A stretch of 37,266 bases of DNA from an uncultured Succinivibrio sp. (GTDB lineage: Bacteria; Pseudomonadota; Gammaproteobacteria; Enterobacterales; Succinivibrionaceae), in NCBI GenBank assembly GCA_900754255.1, contig CAAECI010000033.1, positions 1 through 37,266 on the forward strand, read 5' to 3'. This document shows, piece after piece, positions 7,767-16,792 of the stretch; positions within the stretch are counted from its first letter, which is position 1, and every line of letters begins with the position of its first letter. The translations under genes were made by a program, and so were the position numbers. A model generated the notes under the pieces. The model had not been told where the DNA came from. It did no database searches and saw nothing but the letters and a program-made list of their open reading frames with translations.

Positions 7767-8630
7767 TCAGTTGGCGGTATTGATCACGCTTCCCTTGGTT
7801 CCGGTTACCTGCTGCACGCGACGGGCTATGCCCTCGGCCCCCTCACGAGTTGACGCACTGCCTGCATACACGCGGATCAAATTGCGTCCGTTTATAACGG
7901 CCGGAACCTGCCGGGCACTGATCCCGGCAGACTTCAATTTGGATATTACGCCGTCGGCATTGGCCTTGGATGAGAACACACCTACCTGTACGGTATAGCT
8001 GCCCTGAGATCCGGAAGCATTACGCTTTTGCTGATCCTTATTCGTGCGTGATGAAACCAAACGCTCGGAATTTGTATTCTTAGGCGCGGCGCTCTGATCC
8101 TTGCTGCGGGAGCTCTTTAGGATCTCAACTCCGTTTGCAGATGAGATCTGAGAGCTGGTGGCGGCGGCATTGCCCTTAGGGGTGGGACCGGATCCGGTCT
8201 CACGAGCCCTTTTGAGCTGCTCTACCTCGGACCCGCCGTTTGAAAGGACATTTTGAGGCACTCTGTTCACGGCGACGGGATCTGAGGCAAAGGGCCCATC
8301 GTCAAAGCTGTCGAGTGTGCCTTGATCGGAGGGAGAGATCATCTCATCCGTCCCGGCTACAGGCTCGGTCTTTTTGCTGTTTTGAGCCGCCAGCTGCTCG
8401 GGAGTGATCCCATTACCCTCAACGGGAGCTAAAAGATCGCTGTAATCTCCGCCCTGCATCATGCGACCATTTTGATCCGTCACCGCTCCGTTCCCGTCTA
8501 CGGCTATGGTATCGGAAGATTTACGGTATACCTGCCCGGGATCCATGATTGCCGGCACCAAGATCATTGCCACCGAAACCAAAACCAAAAGACCTACCAA
8601 ACGATTACGTAATTTTTTTCCCAATGCCAT
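7767..8630 (-). CDS. dedD: DedD-like SPOR-domain cell division protein
   Basis: This 287-aa bitopic membrane protein has one N-terminal helix (LVGLLVLVSVAMILVPAIMD), a long polar low-complexity linker and a C-terminal SPOR domain (about 205-285, beginning SYTVQVGVFSSKANAD). SPOR domains bind denuded peptidoglycan at the septum, so the protein should act at the division site. The KLRNRLVG motif before the helix and its place after accD-folC are as in E. coli dedD. I chose the ATG at 8630. A TTG at 8636 is in frame but less likely. The start is two bases past the folC stop. Confidence 0.9.
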   Translation of the reverse strand: MALGKKLRNRLVGLLVLVSVAMILVPAIMDPGQVYRKSSDTIAVDGNGAVTDQNGRMMQGGDYSDLLAPVEGNGITPEQLAAQNSKKTEPVAGTDEMISPSDQGTLDSFDDGPFASDPVAVNRVPQNVLSNGGSEVEQLKRARETGSGPTPKGNAAATSSQISSANGVEILKSSRSKDQSAAPKNTNSERLVSSRTNKDQQKRNASGSQGSYTVQVGVFSSKANADGVISKLKSAGISARQVPAVINGRNLIRVYAGSASTREGAEGIARRVQQVTGTKGSVINTAN

Positions 8631-8632
8631 GA

Positions 8633-9967
8633 TCAATTATCCCGCTTAAATATTTTCATAACCTCGTCTGCACAGTCACCGGCCTCGGTAACAGTTACAA
8701 AGGATCCGCACACCGTGATCTCATCCTTTTCATGTGCCTCCTCACAGGAGCATTTAAAGGCTTCTTTTACACTTTCAAAGCATTTTATCTGCTCATCCTT
8801 AATGCCTGAGTGCAATAAGGCCTTGTGCAGGCGAGCACTTTTCTCACCGCGCCCCGTATGCAGCGAGGCTAGGTAAAACAGGTCGAACTCATCGGAGAGA
8901 GCATTGAGAACGCCTTCAATGTCCTTGTCCTTAAGCATTCCCACCACCGCCATGCGTCTGCCCTCCACCAGATGACGGTTAAGATCAAGCTTCAGATGCT
9001 CGGCCGCCGGCAGATTATGGGCCACGTCAAAATATATATCGGGAGCGCGGTGCACAAGCTGCATGCGTCCCTTAAGCACGGTGTGTGCAACTGCCGAGGC
9101 CACGGCCTCATGCCTTAAGGCAAGTCCCTTTTCCTTAAGCAACGAGAGCACCTTGAGCGCAATGCCCATGCATTCACGCGGTACCTTAGGCAGGGGCAGA
9201 CTATATGTCACCTCATCATCGCATTTACGTCCCGATTCTATATAGAAGGAATGACGCTTAAATACGGTTTTAAAGTCCTCGTTTTCTGCATAAAGCTCAG
9301 CATTTTGCTCAGCCACGCGTTTTTTTACCGCCACCATAGCCTCAGGAGGCAGGGCTCCGCAGACTACGGAGGCGCCCTGCTTGATGATGGCGGCTTTTTC
9401 ACCTGCAATGGCTTCGAGGGTATTTCCCAAGATGGCGACGTGATCAAAGCCTATGGAGGTGATGACCGCCACATCCGCATCCAGTATATTTACGGCATCG
9501 AGTCGTCCGCCCAAGCCTATCTCCAGCACCAAGGTCTCAAGCTCGGCATTTTTAAAGCAAACCAAGGCTGCAAGCGTGGTGTATTCAAAATAGGTAAGAT
9601 CTACGGCAGGCTCGCTGTGCGATGCATCATAAACCTCAGACAGGGCTTGTACGAGCTCATCGTCGTCAATTTCCTTGCCGTTTACGCAAATTCTTTCGTT
9701 AAAACGATAAAGATGCGGGGAAGTATACAGACCGCAACTGATCCCGCTTTTTATAAGTGCCTGTGAAATAAGCGCCGCCGTTGAGCCCTTGCCGTTGGTG
9801 CCGGCCACCTCGATCACGGTACGGCTGGCAAGAGATCCCAATTTGAGACGGGAAAATACTTTCTTAATACGAGAAAGCCCCAATTCCATATGCTCTGGAT
9901 TGAGAGCTTGAAGATGATCAAGCCAGGCCGGAAGCGAGCCTGGCTTAGTGTTTTGTGTCTTTGTCAT
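8633..9967 (-). CDS. folC: Bifunctional dihydrofolate synthase / folylpolyglutamate synthase
   Basis: FolC adds glutamate to dihydropteroate and then extends the polyglutamate tail of folates, using ATP. The 444-aa protein carries the Mur-ligase-type P-loop EVAGTNGKGST (about residues 51-61), the family signature YTSPHLYRFNERI, the metal/substrate block LEIGLGGRLDAVN and ITSIGFDHVAILG with its catalytic His. It is slightly longer than the E. coli enzyme (422 aa). Its ATG overlaps the accD stop as TGATG, and its stop is two bases before dedD. The trio is therefore translationally coupled, as in many gammaproteobacteria. Confidence 0.97.
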   Translation of the reverse strand: MTKTQNTKPGSLPAWLDHLQALNPEHMELGLSRIKKVFSRLKLGSLASRTVIEVAGTNGKGSTAALISQALIKSGISCGLYTSPHLYRFNERICVNGKEIDDDELVQALSEVYDASHSEPAVDLTYFEYTTLAALVCFKNAELETLVLEIGLGGRLDAVNILDADVAVITSIGFDHVAILGNTLEAIAGEKAAIIKQGASVVCGALPPEAMVAVKKRVAEQNAELYAENEDFKTVFKRHSFYIESGRKCDDEVTYSLPLPKVPRECMGIALKVLSLLKEKGLALRHEAVASAVAHTVLKGRMQLVHRAPDIYFDVAHNLPAAEHLKLDLNRHLVEGRRMAVVGMLKDKDIEGVLNALSDEFDLFYLASLHTGRGEKSARLHKALLHSGIKDEQIKCFESVKEAFKCSCEEAHEKDEITVCGSFVTVTEAGDCADEVMKIFKRDN

Positions 9968-10914
9968 CAGATGCGCGTTGCCGCCTTCTTGGAAGCACCA
10001 GTTTTACGATCCTTACTGCGCGTGTTTGCCTCATGCGCCTTGCGGATCTCGTCCACTGCCGTATCGGGATCGGCCAAAAGCATAAGCATGGAAATGAGCC
10101 TTGCGATCTCATCTCGCATGTCCTTACGGCTTATTATCATATCCACGGCCCCCTTATCCTTTAGGAACTCGGCATGCTGAAAACCCTCAGGAAGAGTTTC
10201 GCGCACAGTCTGCTCGATCACGCGGGGACCTGCAAAGCCGATCAGGGCATTGGGCTCGGCAATATTTATGTCACCGAGCATGGCCAAGGAGGCACTGACA
10301 CCGCCCATAGTAGGATCCATGAGCACGCTGATGAAGGGTAAAGCAGCCTTTGATAATCTCGCCAGCGCAGCGGAGGTCTTGGTCATTTGCATGAGCGAGA
10401 ACAAGGATTCCTGCATGCGGGCTCCGCCTGAGGTTGAAAAGCATACGAGGGCACGACGCTCCTTTAAGCACTCGTTTACCGCCGCGATGAAGCGTGCGCC
10501 CACTACGGAGCCCATCGAGCCGCCCATAAACTCAAACTCAAAGGCGCAGGCCACAACCGGCAGACCCTTTAAAGTTCCCTTCATCACCACCAGAGCATCC
10601 TTTTCACCGCTTTTTTTCTGTGCGGCCTTGATGCGATCGCTGTATTTTTTAAGATCCTTGAATTTAAGAATGTCCTTGGGCTCGTAGGAGGCACCTATTT
10701 CGGTCATACCATCCTTGTCGAGGAATGATTCCAATCTGGCTCTGGCTTTGATGCGCATGTGATGCCCGCACTTGGGACATACGAATAGATTGCGTTCGAG
10801 CTCGGCTCGATAAAGCACCTGCTGGCAGGATTCGCATTTAGTCCAAACCCCCTCGGGGATCTCATGTTTCTCCGACGGATTGTTCTTATGAAGAATATTA
10901 TCAAACCAGCTCAT
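9967..10914 (-). CDS. accD: Acetyl-CoA carboxylase carboxyltransferase subunit beta
   Basis: AccD pairs with AccA to move the carboxyl group from carboxybiotin to acetyl-CoA, giving malonyl-CoA for fatty-acid synthesis. The 315-aa protein begins with the four-cysteine zinc ribbon (Cys27, Cys30, Cys46, Cys49). It continues with the crotonase-like carboxyltransferase fold, seen in FEFMGGSMGSVVGARF, STSGGARMQESL and DPTMGGVSAS. A basic tail ends the protein. The ATG has GGAG nine bases upstream. It heads the operon accD-folC-dedD-NIF3-folE, and no accA lies in the window. Confidence 0.97.
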   Translation of the reverse strand: MSWFDNILHKNNPSEKHEIPEGVWTKCESCQQVLYRAELERNLFVCPKCGHHMRIKARARLESFLDKDGMTEIGASYEPKDILKFKDLKKYSDRIKAAQKKSGEKDALVVMKGTLKGLPVVACAFEFEFMGGSMGSVVGARFIAAVNECLKERRALVCFSTSGGARMQESLFSLMQMTKTSAALARLSKAALPFISVLMDPTMGGVSASLAMLGDINIAEPNALIGFAGPRVIEQTVRETLPEGFQHAEFLKDKGAVDMIISRKDMRDEIARLISMLMLLADPDTAVDEIRKAHEANTRSKDRKTGASKKAATRI

Positions 10915-11272
10915 TACTCATGCTCCGAATATGCGAATTAAGATCGCCAGGTTTTGCGCGGATCTTCTTTTTTTATTATTGCAAGGCAGTAAAAAAAGGG
11001 AAAATCACGTCTGTTGCATCGTGGAATTATACCGCCCGCAACGTAAAATTCAAAAAATTGCCTGTGCTTACGCCATAAAAGGCATGTAAAAGCCGAAAAC
11101 AGGCGCAGTGCTTATTTTCACGTCCGATCTTTTTAAAGATAAAGATCGAGCAAAGAGTGAAACAGATCGTATTTTGAATAAGAAAATCAACGGTCGACGC
11201 AAATTCAATCTAAAATCTGAAATGTCAGCTTTACAGCGTTAAGATAATAATTATTTTTAAATGGATGGTTTC
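10915..11272. other. Divergent control region between accD and the GntR gene
   Basis: No gene is supported in these 358 bases. An 8-bp perfect inverted repeat, CGATCTTT (11125-11132) with AAAGATCG (11141-11148), could be an operator for the divergently placed GntR regulator or an RNA hairpin. A looser GCCTGT...ACAGGC pair lies near 11057-11107. I found no promoter good enough to place on either side. Confidence 0.4.
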
Positions 11273-11920
11273 ATGATCACCGATCTAAAAAGAGACATAG
11301 TATACCGTCGTATCAAGGGGCTCATCATCAGCGGCTTTTACCCCATGGGCTCCAAAATCTCCGAGGGCATGCTCGAGACGGAATTGCAGGACAACAAGGC
11401 CCCCATACGTGATGCCTTAAAAAGGCTCTCTGCCGAAAATTTAGTGGAAAGACGTCCTAAAAGCGGAACCTATGTTTTCAGTCTTACGGCCGATGAATTG
11501 GATGAGATGTTGCACTTTCGTTTCGTGATCGAATCGGAGGCGGCGTTGCTGTCCCTAAAGGCCGAGCCCGTCATGCTCGCGCGCGAAATGGACGTGGTGC
11601 TCTCGCGCATGCACGAATGCTTGGAAGGACATCAGATCCAAGAATATCTGCGCCTTGATTCAAGATTTCATGAAATTCTGGTTTCGCACTGCAACAACCG
11701 TTACTTCATAAAATCCTTTTATCAGATAGCCGCCATCATGGATACGGTGCGTAACTGTCTGGGATCAAACTCCGAGCACCTTGAGCGCTCGATAAAACAG
11801 CACGAGGGTATAGTCAAAAGTATAGCCGACAGGAACAACGCTGCTTTTTTAGATATTTATCGTTGCCATCTTTTGGCCGAATGCGGCTCCTATTGGTCAC
11901 CCGACAGCCTCAGGCAATAG
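11273..11920 (+). CDS. GntR-family transcriptional regulator, FCD subfamily
   Basis: This protein of about 215 aa has an N-terminal winged helix-turn-helix (about 5-70: KISEGMLETELQ, then APIRDALKRLSAENLVERRPKSGTYV). A C-terminal all-helical FCD ligand domain follows (about 80-210), with the metal-site pattern of Asp and His (RLDSRFHEILV, and later His in IKQHEGIVKSI). Such proteins usually repress genes for use of an organic acid or sugar acid until the ligand binds. I favour the ATG at 11273, which has GGATGG just upstream. An ATG at 11261 has no ribosome-binding site. The gene is followed after 26 bases by a DMT permease, a likely target and functional partner. Its effector is unknown. Confidence 0.88.
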   Translation: MITDLKRDIVYRRIKGLIISGFYPMGSKISEGMLETELQDNKAPIRDALKRLSAENLVERRPKSGTYVFSLTADELDEMLHFRFVIESEAALLSLKAEPVMLAREMDVVLSRMHECLEGHQIQEYLRLDSRFHEILVSHCNNRYFIKSFYQIAAIMDTVRNCLGSNSEHLERSIKQHEGIVKSIADRNNAAFLDIYRCHLLAECGSYWSPDSLRQ

Positions 11921-11946
11921 TTTTTAATTTCAGGATCGCTTTGCAA

Positions 11947-12843
11947 ATGGATCTTACTCATATAGGCCTGCTCCTCGGCTTGTTCGGAGCGGCATGTCAG
12001 GCGCTCAACTACGCCGTAACCAAGGACGTACAGCAAAAATATACTCTGGGCGGACTAAAACTGCTTTCGGCAACTCACGTCATGATGTTCATCTGCGTGA
12101 TCATCCCCTTTGTACTGTGCGCGCATTATGAATATATCGATAAATACTCGGTGTTTTACAGCTACTGCATCATCTTCCCTTATTTAGGCGGTCAATATTT
12201 TACGAACAAGGCCATCGATCTTTCGGACTCCTCCATAGTCTCGCCCCTGCTTACCATCAAGATCCCGATTTTGGCATTGATCTCAATCTTTATGCTGGGC
12301 AAGGGCTTCAATACGCATCAAACGGCGGCCATCATCATTATCCTGTCCCTGGGCTGGTATTTCTCATCGCTTTCAGGACGCATAGCCTTCGGCTCCTTTT
12401 TATGCGTGACCATGGGATGCATATGCTACTGTCTCTCGGATCTGGCTATGGGCGTGCTTTTGATGCCTTATTTCAAATCCGTAGGCGTTGACAACTGGAT
12501 GGAGCAGGTATTTTTGGGCTGTACCTTCGAATACGTGTTCTGCGGCCTCTTCGCCCTGCCCTTTTTGCTGACCGGCGGCAGACGCTGGCGGATCTGCGGG
12601 CGCGACGTATGGGAGACGCGTTGGATCACCGTCACCTGGCTTTTAAATATGGTGGGCATAGTATCCTGCTTCAATCTTGCAGGAGTTGTCGACGGCAACA
12701 TCGTGCAATCCCTGCGCAGCGTGATCGGCGTCATCATCGCCTATTTGTTCTTCCGCAAATACATTAAGGATCACACCACCTTCCGTAAAAAGCTCTTCAT
12801 CGCACTTTCTATGTTTGGAGCGGTAGCCATTTATTACTGGTGA
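11947..12843 (+). CDS. EamA/DMT-type membrane transporter
   Basis: This 298-aa protein has about ten hydrophobic segments, the size and shape of drug/metabolite transporter (EamA) family permeases. The two halves look alike, as expected for this family's internal repeat. I chose the ATG at 11947 because AGGA lies about 12 bases upstream and the first membrane helix starts right there. Longer in-frame readings run back into the GntR gene and give a polar start. The substrate cannot be inferred. Placement after the FCD regulator suggests co-transcription and control by it. Confidence 0.75.
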   Translation: MDLTHIGLLLGLFGAACQALNYAVTKDVQQKYTLGGLKLLSATHVMMFICVIIPFVLCAHYEYIDKYSVFYSYCIIFPYLGGQYFTNKAIDLSDSSIVSPLLTIKIPILALISIFMLGKGFNTHQTAAIIIILSLGWYFSSLSGRIAFGSFLCVTMGCICYCLSDLAMGVLLMPYFKSVGVDNWMEQVFLGCTFEYVFCGLFALPFLLTGGRRWRICGRDVWETRWITVTWLLNMVGIVSCFNLAGVVDGNIVQSLRSVIGVIIAYLFFRKYIKDHTTFRKKLFIALSMFGAVAIYYW

Positions 12844-12894
12844 TTTTTTTTAAAGCGGCTACAAATTTGTGATGCCTGCGAGGGAATTTTTTAG

Positions 12895-13030
12895 TATGAT
12901 CCCGTCAGCCCGAGACGTGCAATGCGCTCGGGTACCTAAATATTGAAGATGCGCGCTCACAACGCGTCCCGTGCGGGAATTTTCCTGCCAGTATCTATAC
13001 CGGCCTTAAGCCGTGAACGGGAGAATAACT
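12895..13030 (+). promoter_or_regulatory. corA leader with hairpins, a possible -10 box and a possible 16-codon leader ORF
   Basis: The 187-base gap before corA holds TATGAT (12895-12900), which could be a -10 box, and a CCCGAG/CTCGGG 6-bp hairpin near 12910-12932. A TCCCG-TG-CGGGA palindrome follows, trailed by ATTTT near 12966-12982. A short ORF runs from 12896 to 12946 (16 codons plus TGA) with GAGGGA 11 bases upstream. The -10 reading and the ORF reading exclude each other. Magnesium transporter genes in enterobacteria can have regulatory leaders, so this is worth noting but unproven. Confidence 0.3.
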
Positions 13031-13981
13031 ATGATCACAGCCTGCCGTCTCAACGACGACGATAAACTCTCTCTTACCGCCGTAAAACCCGGCGATACCC
13101 TGCCCTCGGACGTGATCTGGCTTGACGTCAATCAGCCCGATGACTTGGAACGCGATTGGCTTGAAAAGCTCTTCGTCGAGGATGTTCCTGAGGAAGATGA
13201 AATGGACGACATCGAATCGTCCTCACGTTTCCGTATGGGGCCCGACGGTGTACACATTTTGTCGCTGTTCCCGCAACGAGTGGCCAACGATCCTCACGGC
13301 GTAAACATGTCGTTTACGATGAGGAAAAACCTGCTCATTTCCTTCCGTGAGGAGGATGTTTCCATAGTGCGTCTGCTGCGCTTTTACATTCGTCACAACA
13401 AGACCGACATACGCTCGTCCTTGGACGTATTGCTGAAGCTGCAGGATCTAAAGGTGGATCAGCTCTCCGATCTCATCGAGGATGCCTACAGCACCTTGGA
13501 TGAAACTGCCGATAAGATCATCGATGACGAGCATGTTGAGGAAATTCTGCGCGAGCTTGTCAATCAGGAGGAGCAGAACTCGCAGATCCTGCAGGCCCTG
13601 TACGATACCCGTCGTGCACTGCGCTTTGTTAAGAAAACCTTCGAAACCTCGCTTGATGACAGACAGCTGCGCGGGATCGACGAGGTGCTCAACGACATCG
13701 AATCCATTTTGCCGCACACCCAATTTTTGGCCAACAAAATCAACTTCCAGCTTGAGGCCTCCATGGGTTATACCAACCAAAAGCAAAATAAGATCATCAA
13801 GATCTTCTCCGTGGCGGCGGTAGTATTCATGCCTCCCACCTGGATAGCCTCCATTTACGGTATGAATTTTGAGAATATGCCTGAGGTTTCCTGGACCTAC
13901 GGTTACCCTCTGTCCATAGGACTCATGATCTGCTCAGCCCTGTGCACCTTCCTTTTCTTCAAGAAAAAGGGCTGGCTGTAA
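13031..13981 (+). CDS. corA: Magnesium/cobalt channel CorA
   Basis: CorA is the constitutive Mg2+ (also Co2+ and Ni2+) channel of the inner membrane and works as a pentamer. The 316-aa length is exactly that of E. coli CorA. The C-terminal signature YGMNFENMPE lies in the loop between the two membrane helices, and the protein ends FLFFKKKGWL. The long acidic and helical N-terminal cytoplasmic domain (DEMDDIESSSRF, then ESILPHTQFLANKINF) is typical. I chose the ATG at 13031, which has GGGAGA seven bases upstream. An upstream GTG (13013) would add six residues and destroy that site's role. Confidence 0.97.
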   Translation: MITACRLNDDDKLSLTAVKPGDTLPSDVIWLDVNQPDDLERDWLEKLFVEDVPEEDEMDDIESSSRFRMGPDGVHILSLFPQRVANDPHGVNMSFTMRKNLLISFREEDVSIVRLLRFYIRHNKTDIRSSLDVLLKLQDLKVDQLSDLIEDAYSTLDETADKIIDDEHVEEILRELVNQEEQNSQILQALYDTRRALRFVKKTFETSLDDRQLRGIDEVLNDIESILPHTQFLANKINFQLEASMGYTNQKQNKIIKIFSVAAVVFMPPTWIASIYGMNFENMPEVSWTYGYPLSIGLMICSALCTFLFFKKKGWL

Positions 13982-14294
13982 GCCTTGCTGAATGCATCTT
14001 TCCCCTTTTAGGGGAAGGTTGCCAGCCTGTCTTTATCTTTATAAAGCTTTTTCCAAGAACTTTTTCCCCTTAAATTTTTACAAACGTGACGCAGCTCAAA
14101 GGCGGCATATCTAGCACCTGCACCATCGCGAACATTTCGGGCGTTTAACTGGGGCTGATGCTATACTTCCCTTATTGAATTCGTTACAAACTATAGGACA
14201 TACACTGCCTCTCCCCTATAAATGCCTTAAAAAGGCTAAAAAATGGAAAGGCATGGAATTTTTACTGGATTCCACGTATAGAATCGGAGATCTT
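13982..14294 (+). other. Gap between corA and the LysR gene
   Basis: No gene is supported here. A 7-bp stem TTCCCCT/AGGGGAA (14000-14006 with 14010-14016, 3-base loop) follows corA and may be a weak terminator, as T-rich sequence comes only some 15 bases later. TATAGG and CCTATA form a spaced inverted repeat around 14195-14220. A small GCCTT/AAGGC hairpin (14224-14236) lies in the LysR leader. No convincing promoter was found. Confidence 0.35.
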
Positions 14295-15254
14295 ATGACA
14301 CTGCAACATCTTCGCTACGTTTTAGCCGTCAGTGAATGCGGCACCATGAATCGCGCCTCCGAGCGCTTAAACGTGGCCCAGCCATCTCTTTCAACCGCCA
14401 TACGCGCCCTGGAGGAGGAGCTTGGGATCAAGATCTTCAAAAGAACCGCCCGCGGTGTGACCGTTACCGAAAACGGCGAGGAATTCTTAGTTTATGCCCG
14501 CCAGCTCTATAACGAATACTTAGGGATCATGGATAAATACGGCAAGGGCGACGGCGTGCGTAAGAAGTTTGCCGTCTCCACCCAGCATTATTCCTTTGCC
14601 GTCAAATCCTTCGTGGAGATGGTAAGCCATTACAATACTCAAGAATATGATTTTGCCCTGCGCGAAACCATGACCAAGGAGGTATTGGACGACGTCGCCT
14701 CGTTAAAGAGTCAGATCGGCTTCATCTATCTTTCTGATTTTAACAAGACCACCATCACTAAGCTTTTGCGCGCCCGCGATCTGGTTTTCTATCCGCTTTG
14801 TCGCTGTCATACCTACGTTTATCTCTATAAGGGTCACCCTCTGCACGACAAGGAAAGTCTCACCCTCAAGGATCTGGCCCCCTACCCCAACCTTTCCTTC
14901 GAGCAGGGAGACGGCAGTACGCTCCATCTTTCCGAGGAGATCTTCTCCACCAATGCTTATTCACGTCAGATCAAGGTTACCGATCGCGCCACCATGTGCA
15001 ATCTCTTCATCGGTCTTAACGGCTATACCCTGTGCTCGGGCATATTCTGCGAGGAATTAAACGGCAGCGACTATTTTGCCGTTCCCTTCAAAAATGAGGA
15101 CAAGCATAAAAGCGATATCATGGAGATAGGCTTCATCCTAAAGAAAAACCTCAATCCCTCCAAGCTTACCCTTGAGTACATAAAGCTCATTCGTGACTAT
15201 CTTGCAAGCGATCCGCATGCGGAGCTCTGTGCGTCATCGGCCATAGAAAAATAA
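14295..15254 (+). CDS. LysR-family transcriptional regulator
   Basis: This 319-aa protein has the LysR winged helix-turn-helix at its N-terminus (HLRYVLAVSECGTMNRASER, then AQPSLSTAIRALEEELGIKIF). A periplasmic-binding-like effector domain fills about 90-300. I chose the ATG at 14295 because GGAGA lies four bases upstream and LysR proteins begin just before this helix. An in-frame ATG at 14175 would add 40 unusual residues. The effector is unknown. It sits directly before two PotF-like binding-protein genes in the same direction, so it may control them, but a terminator follows it and they have their own promoters. Confidence 0.9.
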   Translation: MTLQHLRYVLAVSECGTMNRASERLNVAQPSLSTAIRALEEELGIKIFKRTARGVTVTENGEEFLVYARQLYNEYLGIMDKYGKGDGVRKKFAVSTQHYSFAVKSFVEMVSHYNTQEYDFALRETMTKEVLDDVASLKSQIGFIYLSDFNKTTITKLLRARDLVFYPLCRCHTYVYLYKGHPLHDKESLTLKDLAPYPNLSFEQGDGSTLHLSEEIFSTNAYSRQIKVTDRATMCNLFIGLNGYTLCSGIFCEELNGSDYFAVPFKNEDKHKSDIMEIGFILKKNLNPSKLTLEYIKLIRDYLASDPHAELCASSAIEK

Positions 15255-15286
15255 CCCCCTCCTCAGGGCCTTGTGCTCTGCATTTT

Positions 15287-15308
15287 AAGGCGGTTTGTTA
15301 CCGCCTTT
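15287..15308 (+). terminator. Terminator after the LysR gene
   Basis: AAGGCGGT (15287-15294) pairs perfectly with 15300-15307 around a 5-base loop and is followed by a short T-rich tail. It lies about 30 bases after the LysR stop codon and separates it from the binding-protein genes. Confidence 0.55.
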
Positions 15309-15408
15309 ATCATCACTGCCACAACGTCAGTTCTTGTTTTATTTTTGTGCAGGCTCTCACCAAAAAAGCTCATTACTGATTTTTTTCAACCTTTTTACGG
15401 CATATATG

Positions 15409-15436
15409 TTTACCCCCTCAGCATGCTCCCTATAAT
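15409..15436 (+). promoter_or_regulatory. Promoter of the first PotF-like gene
   Basis: TTTACC (15409-15414), 16 bases, then a perfect TATAAT (15431-15436). The ATG follows 26 bases after the box, with GGGAGG as ribosome-binding site. The segment from TATAATGC to the ATG has the same length and shared blocks as in the second copy. Confidence 0.65.
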
Positions 15437-15462
15437 GCAAAAAAATTTACCGGGAGGTTGCC

Positions 15463-16596
15463 ATGAAAAACAAAAAAGCTTTTGTATTGCTCCCCCTGCT
15501 TGCAGTTGTGAGCCTCAGCGCCCGCGCCGATTCCGATGTGAATATTTGGAATTGGAGCGACTATATAGGCGAAAATACCATCGCCGACTTCAGTAAAAAA
15601 AGCGGACTTGCCAATCCCAATTATGCGGTTTTCGACTCCAATGAAATGGTCGAGGCCCGATTGCTTTCCGGCCAGTCAGGCTTTGACGCCGTGATGATGA
15701 CCAGCTACTATGTTCCCCGTCTTGCCAAGGCCGGAGCTCTCGATAAGATCGATCATGCCAAGATCCCCCACTGGGGCGAGCTTGATCCCGTACGCTTGAA
15801 AAAGCTTGCAGAGATCGATCCCGATAACGAATACGCTTATCCCTATACGGAAATTTCCGTTGGCATAGGCTACAACACAAAAAAAATAAAGGAGATCTTC
15901 GGGGAGGACTATAAGGTCGACTCCTGGAATTTCCTCTTTGACAAAAAGAACTCCGACAAGCTACGCAGCTGCGGCATTGCCGTACTGGATTCACCCATCG
16001 AGATCATATCCGCCGCCATGCATTTTCTCGGCAAGGATCCCTCCTCTGAAAAGCAGGGAGACTATCGTGAGGCTCAGAGGCTTTTGACCGATCTGGCCCG
16101 AAACGTCACTTATTTCCACTCCTCACGCTATATAAATGATTTGGCCTCAGGTGAGATCTGTGCGGTCATAGGCTATTCGGGCGATATTCTGCAAGCCCGC
16201 GATCGCGCCAAAAAAGCCAAATTGGATTTTGATGTAGATTATGTCGTGCCCAAGGAAGGATCCATCATGTGGTTTGACTGCTGGATCGTCCCCAAGGATG
16301 CTTCGCACTACGACAACGCCATGAAATTTTTCGACTATCTCATGACTCCCGAGCACACCGCGGCGATCGCCAATGAAATACGTTATCCCATGCCCGTAAC
16401 GAAGGCCGTTCCTTCCTTTGACGAGGAATTGCGCAACAATCCTAGCATCATTTTGTCCGATGAGCTCATGAGCAAAATGTATCTCATGCGTCCTACCACC
16501 GCCAAGGTCTCACGTATCACCAACAGCGTGTGGAACGCCATGAAGCTTGACTCAGCCTCAAAAGGCGGCGAGGAGGAGAGCAATTCCTGGAATTGA
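15463..16596 (+). CDS. PotF/PotD-like polyamine-type periplasmic binding protein, copy 1
   Basis: This 377-aa secreted protein has a Sec signal peptide (basic start, hydrophobic core, cleavage probably after ARA at residue 22) and no lipobox Cys, so it should be a free periplasmic protein. It aligns along its whole length with E. coli PotF (370 aa), the putrescine receptor. Shared marks are NWSDYI at the mature start, the VFDSNE segment, FHSSRYINDLASGEIC, and ligand-type residues in LDSPIEI (Glu), IGYSGDI (Asp) and WFDCW (Phe/Asp). PotF has Trp where this has Tyr in IGYSGD, so the exact polyamine may differ. No permease or ATPase genes lie nearby. A near-identical copy follows. Confidence 0.9.
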   Translation: MKNKKAFVLLPLLAVVSLSARADSDVNIWNWSDYIGENTIADFSKKSGLANPNYAVFDSNEMVEARLLSGQSGFDAVMMTSYYVPRLAKAGALDKIDHAKIPHWGELDPVRLKKLAEIDPDNEYAYPYTEISVGIGYNTKKIKEIFGEDYKVDSWNFLFDKKNSDKLRSCGIAVLDSPIEIISAAMHFLGKDPSSEKQGDYREAQRLLTDLARNVTYFHSSRYINDLASGEICAVIGYSGDILQARDRAKKAKLDFDVDYVVPKEGSIMWFDCWIVPKDASHYDNAMKFFDYLMTPEHTAAIANEIRYPMPVTKAVPSFDEELRNNPSIILSDELMSKMYLMRPTTAKVSRITNSVWNAMKLDSASKGGEEESNSWN

Positions 16597-16612
16597 TCCT
16601 AAGGAATAGCAA

Positions 16613-16641
16613 AATACCGGCTTTTAAGAGTCGGTATTTTT
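16613..16641 (+). terminator. Terminator between the two PotF-like genes
   Basis: AATACCG (16613-16619) pairs with CGGTATT (16632-16638) and is followed by T to 16641. It lies 16 bases past the stop codon of copy 1, so the two copies are probably transcribed separately. Confidence 0.75.
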
Positions 16642-16792
16642 ACAAGTACTTTTCAGCATATCCGCTACAAAAACGGGCGCTACCTCAGAGCCGAAGCAAT
16701 CCTCTCTTAAGCAATACTTTTCTAGGTACGGCGTCATACAAGTCTAAAGTATGATCCCTCCGACAAATATTTCTCGTTTCGTACTGAGCATT

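Noticed and set aside
11863..11946. A longer start for the DMT permease overlapping the GntR gene
   Set aside because: The extra residues are polar and basic, and the ATG at 11947 has a ribosome-binding site and begins at the first helix.
14175..14294. A 40-residue N-terminal extension of the LysR protein
   Set aside because: The start at 14295 has GGAGA at the right distance and fits the family; the extension is unlike any LysR N-terminus.
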